A stretch of 64,000 nt of DNA, taken from Amborella trichopoda (taxonomy: Eukaryota > Streptophyta > Magnoliopsida > Amborellales > Amborellaceae). Positions 21,477 through 32,390 of this stretch are shown here, piece after piece (the first letter of the stretch is position 1; the number at the start of each line of letters is the position of its first letter). Under the pieces are notes generated by a model. It saw only the letters and a list, made by a program, of their open reading frames with translations. It had not been told where the DNA came from and searched no databases. A program made the translations under genes and the position numbers. The stretch is taken from the NCBI RefSeq assembly GCF_000471905.2, contig NW_006499603.1:3530437-3594436 (forward strand). Direction: 5' to 3'.

Positions 21477-22550
21477 TTACCCGAAACCATATCGATGTTG
21501 ACCTTGGATAATGTCCTCCATTGATGCAGAAGTTTGCAAAATTTGAGGAATAGGATCGTCGACATCTTGGCGTAAGGTGGCACATTCAGCTTGCTCGAAA
21601 GAAGCGAGTGGGATTTCTCCAAGCTCGACCCTTACGGCTAGCTTCCGGTTATGTATGCTAGGATTGAGAAAAGCAGGGGGTTCAACGCATACCTTCGAGA
21701 TGCCATTTTTCGTTGGAAATTTGAGGCATTGATGGAGCGTAGAGGTGACCATGAGGTTTTCGTGCAGCCACAGTCTTTCTAGAAGCATCTTGAACGAAGG
21801 TTTTATGTCTAAGATATAAAACTTTTTCACTTGGACGACCGGGCCAATCTTAAGTGTGAGAGGCAGTATGCCTTCAGCTTGTCTCTTGGTCCCGTTGTAT
21901 GCAGCGATAGTTAGTTGACACGGCTCGAAGTCATCTGGGATTTTGTCTATCTGCTTCACCGTTTTCATAAGCCATATGTTTAGGGATGCTCCATTATCAA
22001 CAAGCACTCTCCATATTTCATATCCTTGCATGAAAACAATGATGTGCAGAGGTTGGACATGAAAGCAGTTGAAGCTGGCCGGGATGTCATTATCCGTAAA
22101 CACGATTGGCGTTGGTGCCATTATTTGGTTGATCATACTGCACAACTCATCCGACTGTGTGTTGCTCGGGATGTGTGTCTTGGCGAGGAACCTTTTGATC
22201 TGAGCCCTGTGTGCTGGTGGCTTGGCGAGTAGCTTCAAGATGGAGATTTGAGCCTGGATCTTCCCGAGATGAGTCAGTAGATCGTAGGTGGTTGTAGATC
22301 CTTGAATTTCCTTGTTCGGCTCGTGATCTACAACCACTGTTGGTTGTCTGGCTCTTGAGGAGTTTCCCATCCTTTCATCGAGAGTGTCGTCCATTAATTG
22401 AAAGGGTTTGAACACTCGGCCTCTTCGGGTTAGGGAATCAACCTCGTCAGCTTGAAGCTTGATAGGGTCAACCGTAACAAGAGTAATGGGAGATTTTGGG
22501 GCGTTGGCCCCTTGTTTGGGAGATGACACCTTTTCATGGGTTCTGACCAT
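21477..22550 (-). pseudogene. Protease region remnant, element E
   Basis: This is the longest open frame in the window (357 residues). The aspartic protease segment is near residues 185-200, with WRVLVDNGASLNIWLM, preceded by HIIVFMQGYEI. About 70 residues on, LLERLWLHENLMVTSTLHQ resembles the LLGRPWLH...VPSTLHQ box that follows the protease in Tat elements. The protease would cut the polyprotein. The frame is open but the surrounding polyprotein is broken. Confidence 0.8.
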
Positions 22551-22559
22551 ATCGATCTC

Positions 22560-23220
22560 TAATGTGTCATCTTCGTCATATTGGTCCCACTTGGGAAGGT
22601 TGTCGAGGTTTGGAGATGAAGGGCTTCCACTTAGAAGATCTAATAGATCTTCTTCAAGTGCTTGAAAGTGATAATCACAAGCTAATATGAATTGGCAGGG
22701 ATCTTCTTCTTCGTCTCCACTCTCAACAATGTGAATGACAACATTTTCTTTTGAGTTGTCTGAGCACCCGGCTTTTTGGTCATTGTGACCATATTTTTAG
22801 GGGGAGGGTTTGTGAAGATACTCATCTTTTGATTAGGCTCTTCAACGAGTTCATTTCTAGGTGCGACAGTGATGTCCCCCCTATTGATTAACCCCTAAAT
22901 TACTCGTTTCAAATATATGAAGTTTTGGGTATCATGTGCATGGTTTTGATGCCATTTGCACCACTTGCTCTTGTTCGTGACTTGAAATGGTCGTTCAGAT
23001 GGTGGCAGTAGATAAACCATATTTCTTACCAGGAGTAATTCCAGCACTTTTTCCAGCGGGTCTTTGAGAGGAGTGAAATTATTCTCTTGCCTTTGGTTAT
23101 TAGTTTGAGCATTGGCTTTAAGCGGAACCCTTCGGTTTTGGTTCTGATTATTGTGCTGAGTGGCTGAACCTTGAACCAGTCCGTTAACGAAAATCTCGTT
23201 AACCTGACAGAAAACTGTCC
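22560..23220 (-). pseudogene. Gag C-terminal remnant with zinc-finger-like segment, element E
   Basis: Near 22990-22910 the - strand encodes KWCKWHQNHAHDT, resembling the Cys/His finger CxxHxxxxH of Tat gag proteins, followed by a basic and threonine-rich part. The segment joins gag to the protease region. The frame is broken. Confidence 0.55.
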
Positions 23221-23225
23221 CCTTG

Positions 23226-24091
23226 TTATTGTTTTTTTCTCTTATTTTGGGGAGTCATTATTGGTTTATTGTTGGGTCTGGTGCTTGGGGGTGTCCCTCT
23301 CGCCCTGTCATGTCGTGCCACCCACACGATCATGAAGTCGAAAGAGTGGGGGATAAGTCCTTGGCTGAAAAAGGTATTGTATTCAGGAGCAGCATTCTCT
23401 AAGGCCATGGAGATTTGGTTGGGTCTATCAGTGGGCATTCTACGACCCGAATTACCACCTCACAGAATCGACGGATTAAATCCTCAAAGGATTCTCCTGG
23501 ATTTTGCTTTGTTGCACTGAGCTCGTCCAAGGAGAGAGATCTTGGTGTCGACCTGTGGTAGTGAGAGATGAATAGGTTCAACATTTCGTTTGGAATGATG
23601 TGTGGTTGAGCGGACATTGTTCTCCAGTGCCAGTTCAAGGCATCGCCGGTCAATGTTTGCGAAAATATGGCTTTCAGTTGGTTAGGCCTGTCTCGCAAAG
23701 CTCTTATGGAGAGGAGATACGCGTTGACGTGAGCATCTGGATCGCTCTTCCTGTTAAACTTGTTTCTAAATTTTGGGATAACAAATCCCAGGGGAAGGTC
23801 CTCCATGCCTCCAAGGGACTCTTGAACATAGGCCTTTGGTGGTAGAATATCATGCATTCCCATTCTTAGGAGCATATCTTGCATCGCTTTTAAAGTGCCT
23901 TCTTGTTGGGTGTTCGGCATGACAGTAGGCCCACTGGTTGGGGGGTTCTCAAGCGTGGACTGATGAGTCATGATTTGGGGAATACGTTGGCCTGCATGGG
24001 CCTGAGATTGATGAGCCACAGTCACCGGGGCAGTTTGATACACTTGCACCTGAGGGGCGTACTGACCCATGGGTGTTGCCATCGGTTGCAA
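23226..24091 (-). pseudogene. Gag capsid remnant, element E
   Basis: After a Q/P/T-rich start (MQPMATPMGQYAPQVQVYQT), the capsid core has GFVIPKFRNKFNRKSDPDAH, a typical start of the plant retrotransposon gag domain, then ALNWHWRTM and LSATKQNPGESFEDLIRRF. The second part (23438-23226) has HDRARGTPPSTRPNNK. Gag would form the virus-like particle. The copy is broken. Confidence 0.85.
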
Positions 24092-24984
24092 AAAATTGCA
24101 CAGTTTGTTGGGCCGGATGAGCTAGAGGGACCGATTGAAGAATCAGCTGACTCGGCTGTACTAAGGGTCGACCTATGCCATTGACTTGATTTGGGTTCGA
24201 CCCGTAAGTTGGGGCATGAACAGTGTAACCTAGGTCAACTAGATTTTAAGGGTAGCTTTGACACCTATCTTGCCTAGGGGTCGGTTTAGGTCGACACCTC
24301 TACCTCGTACAGTGTTCAAGACATCATGAGGTAAACTACGGTGACTCGAGGTAGGGTTGGATCCCCTAGACCTAGGTGGGTCTTAGTCTTGAGATCACTG
24401 CACCCTAGAGTTATCTCAGTCCGAGTTGTAAGAATTGGCATTATATGTTGCATGAATTTCTTCCCCCACTCGACACCTACTTTGGTTGCCTAAGACCCCT
24501 TGTAGGACAACTCCAGGTCGGGCCTCTTGATTATTCAGAGTCTTTCAGGCTGGACCAGCTTTTTGGATCACACCAATTTCAGGATTAGGAGTGGATGCTT
24601 GGGACTCTGTCTCTAACGGAAGACCTGGGCACTGGATAATGGATTGTCCTGAGGTTTGTTGATAATTCCAAGGGATTGCAGCATACATGTCCCTAGGTTT
24701 AGGTAGGTTATGCTTAGAGTCGGCCGCAGAGTGATCATCATAGTCGCTTAACCGACATGGTGATTCTCTTTGGCGGGGTTCTAGAATCTAGAATTAGGTA
24801 AGATCTAAACTCGACTATTTTAGACAGACCTATCCTAACTCTAGGGGCAAAACCCTGACTAAGACCTAGGCTAAGATTAGACTGGAACTTAGACCTGCTA
24901 GACTCAATGGGTTCTAGTTTGGACCTTGAACTAGGGTAAGCCTAGTCTAGCTCTAAAGGCAACTCTATGCTTAGACTTATGCTA

Positions 24985-25790
24985 GAACCTAGACTAAGAT
25001 CTAGACTAGATGGTGTACGAGTCTCGGCTCGAACCAAGGGTGGGTCTAGGTTCGGATCGGGGTGTGAGCCTGGTTCGGACCTGGACTGAGCTAGGTGCAA
25101 GCTTGGGCTTGCACTTAGAGGGTTTTGAAACTCAGCCCGGATGTGGACCCGGACTGGATCAAGATTGAACTAGGAACGAGCCTTCGACTTGAATCAAGAG
25201 GGGGACCAAGGTTCGGACTTAGGTGTGAACTTGGTACGGACCTAGGCTAAGTTGGGTACAAGCTAGGACTTGGATTTAGAGACTTTTAATGATCAGACCA
25301 GGCGTGAACCTGGACTGGATCAAAGATGAGCTAGGAATGAGCTTTCGGCTCGGACCAAGAGGGGGCCTAAGTTTAGACCTGGGTGAGAACCTAGTTCGGA
25401 CATAGGTTAGGCTGGGTACAAGCCTCGACTTGGACCTAAAGACTTTAATGATCAAACAAGGCATGGACCTGGACTGAATCAAAGATAGGTTAGAAACAAG
25501 CTTTCGGCTCGGACCAACACGGGGCCTAGGTTTGGACTAGGGTGTGAACCCGGTTGACACCTAGGCTCAGCTGGGTACAAGCTTGGAATTGGACCCAGAG
25601 TTTAAATGATCAGACTAGGCGTGGAACTGGACTGAATCAAAGAGACACTAGGAACGAGCCTTCGGCTCGGACTAAGAGGGGGCCTAGGTTTGGACCAAGG
25701 CGAAACCTGGTTCGGATCTTGGCTAGGCTGGGTATAAGCTTGAACTTGGATGCAGAAGCTCCAGCTCAGACAAAAATCGGGGGGACTGAG
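24985..25790. repeat. About 160-bp tandem repeat in leader of element E
   Basis: Five units recur, anchored by GGCTCGGACCAAGAGGGGG at about 25036, 25196, 25357, 25516 and 25674, a spacing of 158-161 bp. Each also has TGGACTGGATCAAAGA and GCTGGGTACAAGC. Units are diverged by substitutions, so the array predates or aged with the element. Confidence 0.85.
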
Positions 25791-26222
25791 TTTTAAGATT
25801 AATCGATCAAAAATAAGAAAAATAGCACACGAAAACGTTTGACCTAGTTTGATTATGGGTAGGATTGGCTTGAGAGTGGGTTCCTAACTATTGAAATGCG
25901 ACTAGGCTAATATAGGTCCCCACATAGGTCCTGGCTTCCTGTTATAGGATGTTCACCAGGTCCTACTATACGCGGAGTTGCTTTGAGAGAAACGATTATG
26001 AAGGGGTGCTCACAGTTAAAGTTACGGCGAATCCCAATCACCTCGGCTCTCAATGTTAGGTTGCCCTCAAGCCGTTAACGCAGATTTTGGGGGTTTTCGA
26101 AATATTTGTTTGCTGGTTTGCGGGGCATTCCTGGTCCGGTGTGTGCTAGAGTGTGTAAAGAAGCATGCAATCAAAACTAAATTCAAGCACACAATGCACA
26201 CAAAACAAGAAAAAAAAAGACA

Positions 26223-26565
26223 AGGGAGCGTTCGGCACTAATCATGCCTAGCGAGGCGCACTTCGAGGCGAAATTCGCTCGAGGCACAATATAGATGGAG
26301 GGGTAAGAACGCCCTAAGAAGGTAAAGTCAGGAAAATGAGACCAAGCACAATCCGTGCTAAGTCGAGCGTGGCCCGTGTTTAGGGGGAAATAAGTGAGCG
26401 CTCGGTATTAATCGTGCCTAGCGATGCGCTCTTCAAGGCAAAAATCGCTCAAAGCACAGTATAAATGGAGGGGTAAGCAACCCCTAAGAAGGTCAAGTTA
26501 GAACAATGAGACCAGGCATGGTATGTGCTAAGTCGAGAGTGGCCCGAGTCGAAGGTGACTCGAAC
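26223..26565. repeat. 170-bp direct duplication in leader of element E
   Basis: Two copies start at about 26223 and 26393. Both have GAGCG-TCGG-A-TAATC, TGGAGGGGTAAG, CCCTAAGAAGGT and GTGCTAAGTCGAG. By eye they are about 80% identical. A function is not apparent. Confidence 0.8.
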
Positions 26566-26931
26566 GGGACACAGTTCAGGAGGGTGCAAGCAGCCCTTGA
26601 TGTATATATTTTTTTATTTTTTTATCTTTTTTATCCTTGGTGAATCACAGTTAAACTAAGCATGGTGAAATCAGGGAAAACATGACTTAGATAAAAAATA
26701 ACAAACTAATAAAATCAGATAGCTAGAACAGAGCAGACCTATTTGAGGCAAAATATATTTTTTTTATATTTTTAAAGAATTTATTTTGAGCCAAAATTTG
26801 GTAAACATCAACCCAAAGGCTTTGGAACAGGTATCTGGGGTCCCAGAAGTTTTTTGGGACCTTTGCAGTTGGGCGACATGGGTGGTGTTGCCTTTGCAGG
26901 GTGAAATAAAATTGTACTTTAAGCTCGAAAC

Positions 26932-26952
26932 GCTCAACGGTGGGCACCAAAC
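26932..26952 (-). other. Primer-binding site of element E
   Basis: Directly after the LTR end the - strand reads GTTTGGTGCCCACCGTTGAG. The TTTGGCGCCCACCGTGGGG form is common after the 5' LTR in plant Gypsy elements, so this looks like a slightly changed primer site. It fixes the 5' LTR boundary. Confidence 0.75.
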
Positions 26953-28252
26953 TGTTTATGATGAAAATTAGACAGATCTTCTAATGAATATCTCTCGATT
27001 TTAACACCTCAAACTAAATGAAAATGCAAGAAATAAGATGGTAAAAAAAGTGAGACAATCGAATTCAGATCTGTGGCTAAATCTGCCCAGAAATGAGCAG
27101 ATCCGTTCTCAGATCTATGGCAAGGCCAGCATGATCCAGAGCGTCCGAAATGCGATTTGAAATAAAGATAACAAAACAGATCAAAATAAAATTAAAATAA
27201 TAAAATAAGAAGAAAAAGAAAGAAATGATACCGAATCGGGCCGGATGGCCCAGGACTCTCGTGCCTTCTAAGGCTCACCCGTATCAGAACCGGTCCTCTT
27301 TTGTCTTTCTAAGTCAGATGTTTATCAGCAACTATTGATTGAATAGGGTGGTTGTGCCCTGGAAATGGGTTAGAATTAGGGTTCCCAGGCTTAGGTTGGA
27401 TAGGGTTTTCTCTCTGACGTTTTCTCTCATATCTCTATCTTCTACAGCTCTCTAAGGTTTTAAATCTCTATCTCTAATCGTTTCTCTCCATCCCCTAGGG
27501 TTTTCTCTCTCTCTGTCCTCCATCAAATGGCCGCATAAAGTTGCCTTACAGGGGTCAAAATTCGTTGGGAAGGATAGGCATGCATAACAAGGGAATCCCT
27601 GGTCAAATGGTCCAATTTTGAGAGTCACGGATCTGGGCGACATGCTTAATGTCACCCACAAAAAATTTAAAAAATTTCACAAGGTTAAAAGAAAAAAAAT
27701 TTGGGGTAAAAGGGACTGGGCGACACAGGTTGTGTCGCCCGGGTGACACTGCCCGGTTGCTTAAGTCAAAATTTGTCAAAGTTCATTTTTGTTCACTTTG
27801 AGTGCATTCCCCACCCTCTTGTGAAGCTATTAAAAAAATTTTGGGATTTTTCTACTATTTTTAATGATTTTTTTGGTAAAACAAGTAATTTTATTGAATG
27901 ACTTAGGCGACACTGCCAGTGTCACCCAATCAAGGCTGGGCGACACGGCTAGTGTCGCCCAACTCAAAACTTTTCCAAATTTTTCTTTTTCACTTTGGGT
28001 GTTTTCCTTAGCCCCTTATGAAGCTCTCAGAGAAAATTTGGGTCAAAACATATTTGTTTACTATTTTGAATGACTTTTTGGTAAAACAAGGAGTTTACAA
28101 AAACTTGGGTCAAAACAAGTTTCGGGCAGGCAGACTGGTTCCAGGTCACAGGGTTGGCTGTGTGAACTATGAATTTTGAGTTTACTAGGATAATGTGGTC
28201 CTAAGGGTTTTGAAACGGTAGAATTTTTCCTTTTTAAAATGGGGTGTCTACA
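26953..28252 (-). mobile_element. 5' LTR (type 2) of element E
   Basis: The LTR is 1300 bp, begins TGTAGACACCCC and ends ATAAACA on its strand, giving TG...CA ends. The primer site follows. It contains a cluster of GGGCGACAC...GTGTCGCCC inverted repeats (27635-27960) and a run of AT-rich text with an ATTTTAATTTTATTTTG block. It matches 5070-6078 on the + strand. Confidence 0.9.
27635..27960. repeat. Cluster of short hairpins in LTR type 2
   Basis: Four inverted repeats lie at 27635-27657, 27718-27740, 27906-27926 and 27938-27960. Two have 9-bp perfect arms GGGCGACAC and GTGTCGCCC with 5-base loops. At 27635 the inner pair is changed on both arms (GACAT and ATGTC). The partial copy in the + strand LTR has GGGAGACACT and AGTGTCGCCC at 5305-5327. 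Confidence 0.85.
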
Positions 28253-31200
28253 CCTGCGCCTCCCAATAGAAGAGGGTGGCTCTGACTTGGCTCGAGCTTT
28301 TAGGAACAACAACTTTTAATAATTCGACCGCTTAGGCCAGAGTCTTTCTCAGCTGCCACCTGTGCAACCTGCTTATATTGGTTCCCTTGAGTTCTCTGTC
28401 ATGGGTCTCATAGTCTGCACATTCCTGGGTTGTACCTGCAGGAGACATAGAAGAGGACGTAGAAGAAGGAGAAGACGAGAAAGAAGAAGAGGGGTTAGTA
28501 GGTGAGGGAGTTTTAATGTCATTCCCCTCATCGGACCTATTTGGGCAGCTTTTTAAGTCATCACAGTTGGACGTGTGCAGGGGATATTTTGGGTCTTTCT
28601 CGTGCTTAGACTATTGGAGGGTGCTTTTAACGTCGTCACCCACATTGGACATGCCTCGAGCAAAAGATGGCCCAGAGATGTCCTCTTGATGAGATGAGGG
28701 AGTAAGGACAATCATGCCGGGGATGAAATCCTGTAAGGTCGGCAATGGAGGAAGAGGCTTGAGAAATTCTTGCTTGACCGATGGTTGTTGAATTTTGTTC
28801 TTTTAGCGAGCAACCCTTGGTGTCTGTCTCCTCCTAGTTCCCTGTGGAGCTGCTTGATACATCTTGCTAGGTTTGTGAGCAGGCCTAGCTTGATGAATTG
28901 CCTTGACTTAAGTCTGCTCCGCCCATGATAGGCTCTCCATGGCTAGGAAGTCGAGGGTTCAGCAGGATCGGGGGCATAATCACGGGAGACATATACAGAG
29001 AAGTCTTCTTAGATGAGATAAGTGTCTTGCGAGTGCTCTTCTGTAACAGCGCAGGCAATGTGACCTCTCTGGACCTTCTTTGTGCCTATGGCTTCGAATC
29101 CATAGTATTCACTCAGCTTGTGGCCCTTCTCAATTCCTTGAGCAAGGCACCTGGGTTGCTTCACTGGCATTCCTCCATGGGGTGGCTTATCCTCCAATGA
29201 TAAGCACAGTAGTTTGGATATGTGTCGAGACCAGCTTGATCAGGAAACTTGGTTTCAGGAAGCTCAATCATATTCTGCTCTAACAATAGTCGGAGTAATG
29301 CGGGAACCGATTCCTTTTTGAAAGGATAAACTTTGTTCTTATGCTTGTCCCAATAGTCGTTTCGATTAAGGTTTGTAGGTGGAGGTACCCGGTTGTACAA
29401 CTGATGTGGCTTGCCTCCTTGACGCACTGTCTGCATCTTTGCTATGCCAACCCCTTTGGAGAAATCCAAAGTTTGAAAGGTAGCCTTCTTTGGATCACTA
29501 ACAGTGACGGTCGTACTGATTACCCCTTTTTGTTGATTGCCCCGGGCGTTGGTCGGAGAATTACAATTGCCCTGGTTGTTTCCCGAGCTCGAAGACTATT
29601 GACGTGACCCACCATGGTGGCATGACAGGCTCTCTATACAAACTGACTTAGAGATCAGCTCTGACATGGAGGTTGGATTGGAGGCCTCAACGTGTAAGGA
29701 AATCTCGAGTTGCATGTTTTGTATACAGGTCTGAAATGCTTCCTTCTCAGCCATGGGATTGGAATGGTAAGCAGCCAAATCCCTTCATCTGGCTATGAAT
29801 TGGTTCACAGGCTCGTCTGGCTCTTAGATTAGGGTGAGAAGCTTAATGGTTTGGACCTCTCTCTTGACCTCATAGAGGCACTGGTAGAAAAGTCACTCCA
29901 TTTTCTCCCAAGTGTGTACTGAATTTGAGGGAAGCCGAGCATACCGCTAAAAGGTCGGGCCATCAAGAGTTTCAATGAAATGATGGAGGAGGAGTCTCCC
30001 ATCAGCCACTGTCTCTGGACATGCTACTTGGAAATGCATCTTATGCTGGTGTGGGGATGTCGTACCATTGAAAATGGGAATCTTCCCTTTTTTGTAATAT
30101 GAGGGAAACAGAACCTGATCAATGTAAGAGGGATATGGCTTTTAGTAAAGCTTTGTCCCCTGCGTTCCTGGTATCTATCTATTCTTCAAGTTGTGGGGCA
30201 TCGATGTCTGCCTGAGAAACCATTCAAGGGAAAGAACTGTCTTGCGAGTTCGATGGAGAAGTTTGCTTTGGAGCTGCATCTTCCAAGAGATGGGAATTGG
30301 CCTCATGATGGGACGAATTAGCTGTGGGCGGCATGCTTTCCATGCGTTCTATCTTCTCCATCATTGCTCGTTCCATGTCTTCGAACTTATCCATACACTC
30401 TTCCTGGCTGTCGTTAGGTTTGTTCATGACCATAACACTGACCATCTCTTCAGGGACGTCAGCCTCAGGTGTAGTTGAAGGCCTTCGTGCTTGGCGGGTC
30501 ATGCACGGTAGATCGGTTAGCAAGGGCTCATCATGCCCTGACTAGACTCGAGTCTTATATGCTAATCGTGTGAGGAACAGTTCTTGATCGTCTTGGGACC
30601 ATGGTTGCTGAGTGGTCAGGTCATCTCCTACAACGCTGACCACTGTGCAGGGTTCTCGTACCTCTTCTTCGGCACTATGATTCAAAGAGGGTAGAAGGGA
30701 TTCTTGTGGAGAGGGTCATCGGAGCTGGTTGCCCCGACTATCTGAGTGGCTTCTCTGGTCAGGATTTGCGGACCCTTTCGCGCTTGGCTTTGAGGCTTTG
30801 ATAGTCCTCACGCCAGAATTGCGATCGGGACTACGACTGGTCGGCTTTTCTTGCACAAGAAAGAGCAGTCTTCATCAGATGAAGCAATGGGTGTGGACCA
30901 GGAACTGGGGTCAACCTGGGCAGGGGAGGACGAAGGACTTGATCTTCCATCGGGTCTTTGCCCCGAGCTCCCTTATGGGCTCCAGATACATGAATGAGCT
31001 GATGGGGCTGGTTCAAGATGGTTCTCTTGGGGAAGGTCTTTGAGTACCAAAGCTTGAGGTGCTTGCCCGAAAGAGAAGGGGCAAGCGAAAGAGGGATCGG
31101 ATCATGACTGTGTCTGAGTTGCGACAGTCCGAGAAGGTGGCGCATGTGCACCCCTTGAAGTAACATTCCGGGTGACTTGGCGGTCAGCCCAGGCTCGAAT

Positions 31201-31640
31201 AGGTGGTCTGGCCTTAGGAGGCCAAGAACTGTGAGTAGGTGTCTATAAGGGAACAGGTGGGAGCCTGCCCCTTACAAGGTGATTAGGTGTGTGGTTAGGG
31301 GGAGGACGAGTGGGTCGTCTACCGGGTACTCGGGTTGGTGCAACAACAACATTTTCTCGAGTGGTGGGATGCTCATGCAGAATGTGTACAGGACTTGGCC
31401 AGAAGTGGCTCAGTTCTCGACACCTTCTTGAGACAATATCAGGATTGCCTCGAGGTGTGGCTCGAGTGGAAAACCCACAAGCCCTTGCGTGTGTGCGAGA
31501 GATGGAGGCCTCAAGGTCTTCTTCTCAATGTGTCTCGCCTTTAATCATAGAGACCCAAGGTGGTGGAGGAATGTGGGGGGTAGCCTTGCGGCGACCCACA
31601 GGAGCAACGATAACTTGTTTGCCTTTTGCAAAAGGAGATT
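28253..31640 (-). pseudogene. Gag region remnant, element B
   Basis: Matching parts in order are the segment with HVSGAHKGARGKDPMED (near 31040; C has GPHKGTRGKGLMTD at about 50200), the capsid part ending LEISLHVEASNP (near 29700), and a finger CAYHWRISHPMEEC near 29180. CxYHxxxxHPxxxC is the Tat gag zinc-finger form. The end (near 28400) has DYETHDRELKGTN. The frame is broken in many places. Confidence 0.75.
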
Positions 31641-32390
31641 AGGAGAGAGAGGAGAGAGATAGGAAGGAAAGTAGAGAGAAGGAAAGGGGGAAAGGAGATT
31701 ATGAAAAAGAGAGAAGAAAAGAAAGAAAGTAAAGAGAAGCAAAGGGGAGAAAGGAGATTAGGAAAGAGAGAGAAGAAGATTAGGAAAGACAGGAAGAGTA
31801 GACATGCACGATGCTACCACTGCCGTGCATATCAAGAAAGAGAGAAAAACATGCACGACAATGCCACTGCCGTGCATGTCAAGAGAGGGAAGGAGAGAGA
31901 AGAAAGTATAAAGAAGCATGCGCAATGCTTCCACTGCCGTGCATGTCAAGAGAGATAAGAAGAGAGAGAAAGAGACAGAAAGAAGCATGCACGACGTTGC
32001 CACTGCAGTGCATGTTGAGAGTGATAAGAGAGAGTCAAGGAGTAGAGAGAGAAGAATGCATGGTGTTGCCACTGCTGTGCATGTTGAGAGTGATCAAAGA
32101 GAGATAGAAAGTAAAGAGAGAACGAAGTGAAGGGGAGAAAAGAAGGAAAAAGAAGAGAGAGGAAGAAGAAAGAGGAAGAGAAAGGGAAAGATATGGAAAG
32201 AGGAAGAGAAGAGAGAGAGAAAGAGAGAAGGAGAGACATGCACGACGATGTTTGAGGTAGAGAAGAGAGAGACAGAGAGAAGAGAAGAGAGAAAGAAAGA
32301 AGAAGAGAGAGAAAGAAAGAAGAGGAGAGAGAAAAAAAGAAAGGAGAGAGAAGAGAGGAGGAGGTACCAGACCTTTTCTTCTCTCTCCTC
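31640..32390 (-). repeat. GA-rich tract with embedded CATGCACG hairpins, LTR type 1
   Basis: The + strand is A/G-rich. Between 31803 and 32115, units of about 55-65 bp carry CATGCACG, a loop with CCACTGCC, and CGTGCATG. Examples are 31803-31830, 31850-31878, 31917-31945 and 31986-32014. Element C has related hairpins at 47681-47709 and 47748-47774. The block represents the transcribed start of the LTR RNA. Confidence 0.75.

Larger units (their letters stand above)
24092..26931 (-). other. Long non-coding leader of element E
   Basis: About 2.8 kb separates primer site and gag. It holds two tandem-repeat blocks described separately and no reading frame with a recognisable domain. Long 5' leaders, sometimes with an extra ORF, are known in Ogre elements; here no such ORF is visible. 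Confidence 0.6.
17561..28252 (-). mobile_element. Element E, Ty3/Gypsy Tat/Ogre lineage with LTR type 2, broken
   Basis: Read right to left it has a 1300-bp 5' LTR (28252-26953), a primer-binding site, a long repeat-rich leader, gag (24091-23226), protease, reverse transcriptase, RNase H, a second RNase H and integrase (to 17647). The 3' LTR is missing, lost or hidden by the gap at 17481. It is inserted, in the same orientation, into the gag region of an older type 1 element whose sequence resumes at 28253. Tat/Ogre assignment rests on the second RNase H and the IGTSLS linker before reverse transcriptase. The protein frames have several to about ten interruptions. It is the best preserved Tat element here but not active. 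Confidence 0.9.

Noticed and set aside
31289-31642. Arginine/tryptophan-rich + strand ORF as a gene
   Set aside because: It is antisense to the gag leader of element B, which aligns with element C.
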